Part shown: piece after piece, positions 17,538-19,340 of the stretch
Numbering within the stretch: position 1 is the stretch's first letter
Layout of the letters: every line of letters starts with the position of its first letter
NCBI GenBank assembly: GCA_003542295.1
Contig: DPKX01000274.1
Span: 1-19,340, forward strand
Length of the DNA: 19,340 nucleotides
Source of the DNA: Candidatus Atribacter hydrocarboniphilus
GTDB taxonomy: Bacteria; Atribacterota; Atribacteria; Atribacterales; Atribacteraceae
Reading direction: 5' to 3'
Program-made: the position numbers and the translations under genes
Notes under the pieces: generated by a model
Seen by the model: only the letters and a program-made list of their open reading frames with translations
Told to the model about the DNA's origin: nothing
Databases searched by the model: none

Positions 17538-19209
17538 ACACTACGCCCTTTTAGCAAAAAAAATTTCCGATTTGGAAATTTTGCAACCAGTGCAATTCGT
17601 CAAAGGTTGGAAAAATTCCCAAAAAAATCTTCAGGAAAAATGGGAAACTGATGTCGTCTTTATTTTTATTGGAAGCCTTGGAATTGCTACTCGGTTGACC
17701 GCGCCCTATCTCAAAAACAAACGGACCGATCCGGGAATCATCGTCATTGATGGAGCTACCAGGTTCTGCATCGTGGTAAACGGAGGCCATTACCGTTCCA
17801 TGAATACCCTCTGTCGTTTTATTGCTGAACAGCTTCAACTCATACCGGTAATAACGACTGGAACCGACGCCTGTGGTTACCTCAGTCCAGAAGAGATCGC
17901 CGAGCGAATGGATTGCCAAATTGAAGATCCTCATTATCTTCTAAAAGCCATTCAAAGTCGTCTGATAGAGGGCGAAATTATTCCCTTTTATTATGATGAG
18001 CCCTTTTCACCACCCTATTTCCCCGGTTACCAAATTCAATCATCTCATAACCAATTTCCCCAAGAACCCTTTTTATATCTCACCGATCGGATTTTTTCTT
18101 GCCCAAAAGCGGTTTTTGTACGACCTCGCTCTTTAGTAATCGGAACTGGATTTCGAAAGAAGTTTTCCCTCGAAAAATTTGAAGTGTTTTACCATGATTT
18201 TATTGAAAATAATAAATATTCCCACCTTTCGGTAGCTGAGGTCCTCACGCTTGACCGAAAAGTTCCTTCGCTTCTCCCCTTGGTTCAAAATAAGTCAATC
18301 AAAATTACCGGATACTCACTTGACCAATTAAAAAATGTTTCCGGGGAATTTCATTCTCCTTGTGCCCAAAAACATTTAAAAATTCCCGGTTTATCTGAAC
18401 CGTCGTTGATTATTCATGGTGCTGAGGTTTTGGTGGGAAAAACCGTCTATCCCGATATGACCTTTGCTTTGGGACGACTCCCCTGGAAGCCCGGAGGTGG
18501 TTTAATTTTTGTTGGAATCGGACCCGGCCAGCCCAACCTGATGACTATCCAAGCCATACAAGCTCTTGAAGAAAGTGATCTAATTATCGGGTATGAGACC
18601 TATTTAAAAATGGTGCCTTTTCGTTATCAAAACCGCATTCTATCGATTTTTACCCAGATGGGTGAAGAAATCCAGCGGGTAAAAAAAGCGATTGAATTGG
18701 TAAAAAAAGGAAATCGAGTAGCGTTGATTAGCAGTGGTGATTCAGGTGTATTTGGAATGACAGCTCCGGGGGTGGAACTGGCAATCCAAGAAAACATTCC
18801 ATGGCGTATCGTTCCCGGAATCACTGCAGCCACTTGGGGAGCTTCTTTGATTGGGTCTCCGTTGGTAAATGGTTTTTGTGTAATCAGCCTAAGTGATTAC
18901 TTAATTAGCTGGGATAGTATCATCACCAATCTTCAACTCCTTGCTCAAACTGAGCTTCCAATCGTAGTCTATAATTTAGTTAAAAAGGATCAGTCTCAAA
19001 AAATTGAAGAGTTGGTTGGTATCATTCAACAAAATCGTGGATTAGAAACTAATGTTGCCATCATTAAAAAAGATGGGACCAAGGAAATCGTCCAGCTTCA
19101 CCGGCTGGTTCATTCCAATCTTGACATGAACACGTTATTGATTATTGGAGGGTTAAGAAACAAACGCCTTGGAGAATATCTTATTACTGATAGGGGGTAT
19201 AATCTTTGA
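17509..19209 (+). CDS. cbiGH: Fused cobalt-precorrin-5A hydrolase / cobalt-precorrin-3 C17-methyltransferase (CbiG-CbiH)
   Basis: The N-terminal part (about 1-325) is CbiG, which opens the delta-lactone and releases acetaldehyde: GSLGIATRLTAPYLKNKRTDP (55-75) and VITTGTDACG (114-123) are characteristic, followed by linker and C-terminal CbiG domains. The C-terminal part (about 330-566) is CbiH, which methylates C17 and contracts the ring: FVGIGPGQPNLMT (334-346), SSGDSGVFGMTAP (408-420), VPGITAATWGASLIGSPL (435-452) and CVISLSDYLISW (457-468). Such CbiG-CbiH fusions are known. The CbiG segment NGGHYRSMN (91-99) departs from the usual SGHxGGAN. The ATG at 17509 has GGAG nine bases upstream and lies inside the end of cbiF. 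Confidence 0.93.
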   Translation: MKTVIFPFHKHYALLAKKISDLEILQPVQFVKGWKNSQKNLQEKWETDVVFIFIGSLGIATRLTAPYLKNKRTDPGIIVIDGATRFCIVVNGGHYRSMNTLCRFIAEQLQLIPVITTGTDACGYLSPEEIAERMDCQIEDPHYLLKAIQSRLIEGEIIPFYYDEPFSPPYFPGYQIQSSHNQFPQEPFLYLTDRIFSCPKAVFVRPRSLVIGTGFRKKFSLEKFEVFYHDFIENNKYSHLSVAEVLTLDRKVPSLLPLVQNKSIKITGYSLDQLKNVSGEFHSPCAQKHLKIPGLSEPSLIIHGAEVLVGKTVYPDMTFALGRLPWKPGGGLIFVGIGPGQPNLMTIQAIQALEESDLIIGYETYLKMVPFRYQNRILSIFTQMGEEIQRVKKAIELVKKGNRVALISSGDSGVFGMTAPGVELAIQENIPWRIVPGITAATWGASLIGSPLVNGFCVISLSDYLISWDSIITNLQLLAQTELPIVVYNLVKKDQSQKIEELVGIIQQNRGLETNVAIIKKDGTKEIVQLHRLVHSNLDMNTLLIIGGLRNKRLGEYLITDRGYNL

Positions 19210-19340
19210 AACTATCTGTGGTTGGTCTCGGTCCTGGAGATCCTGAGCTGGTTACAGTGAAAGCGAAGAAAATTATTGAAAATAGCCAATTGATATTTGT
19301 CCCTTCTATGAAAAGCGATTTATCCAGCCGGGCTTATCAT
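19206..19340 (+). CDS. cbiL: Cobalt-precorrin-2 C20-methyltransferase, N-terminal fragment cut by the window edge
   Basis: Only the first 45 codons are present. The reading frame begins at a TTG that overlaps the cbiGH stop (TTGA), with AGGGGG seven bases upstream. The peptide shows the tetrapyrrole methylase SAM loop VVGLGPGDPELVTVKAKK (5-22) and then IFVPSMKSDLSSRA, which resembles the CbiL/CobI form (VFVP.....SxA) rather than CbiF or CbiH. CbiL would supply the C20 methylation otherwise missing from this operon. The gene is not broken; it runs off the sequence. CbiL is therefore a strong but partial assignment. Confidence 0.8.
   Translation, partial: MKLSVVGLGPGDPELVTVKAKKIIENSQLIFVPSMKSDLSSRAYH

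Overview
The window looks like chromosomal core DNA of an AT-rich anaerobic bacterium. Every protein is a housekeeping or cofactor enzyme. There is no phage, transposon, CRISPR or tRNA/rRNA gene. The B12 enzymes belong to the anaerobic (early cobalt insertion) pathway, and the thymidylate synthase is the flavin-dependent ThyX. Shine-Dalgarno sites are strong and TTG starts are recurrent (rho, murI, cbiL). These traits fit a thermophile-like Firmicutes relative or an Atribacterota-like lineage; that placement is an inference and is not proven by the sequence.

Left two thirds (225-11800): a run of minus-strand genes, in transcription order argS, pyrG, murI, ispE, a MobA-like nucleotidyltransferase, rho, rpmE, thyX, a DUF1385 membrane protein, prfA and prmC. 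Three stretches of intergenic DNA matter here: 3702-4056 (degenerate dispersed repeats plus a terminator behind rpmE), 4264-4429 (a consensus promoter and leader for rpmE) and 11801-12172 (promoter, long leader and terminator-type hairpin in front of argS). The first 224 bases hold a dispersed repeat and a hairpin but no gene.

Right third (12173-19340): a cobalamin biosynthesis locus. cbiA (cobyrinate a,c-diamide synthase) is on the minus strand. Divergent from it is the plus-strand operon cbiC, cbiD, cbiE-cbiT fusion, cbiF, cbiG-cbiH fusion and cbiL (cut by the window edge), with genes overlapping by 4 to 29 bases. The operon is preceded by a full cobalamin riboswitch, a rho-independent terminator and a possible second hairpin over the cbiC ribosome-binding site. 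The two divergent promoters appear to share the same -35 bases, so cbiA lies outside riboswitch control. Together these proteins carry cobalt-precorrin methylation (C20, C17, C11, C1, C5/C15), ring contraction and opening, C12 methyl migration and a,c-amidation. The precorrin-6A reductase and cobalt chelatase are not in the window.

I see no clearly new enzymatic system. The most interesting material is regulatory: the back-to-back cbiA/cbiC promoters, the layered cobalamin control, and the attenuator-like argS leader.
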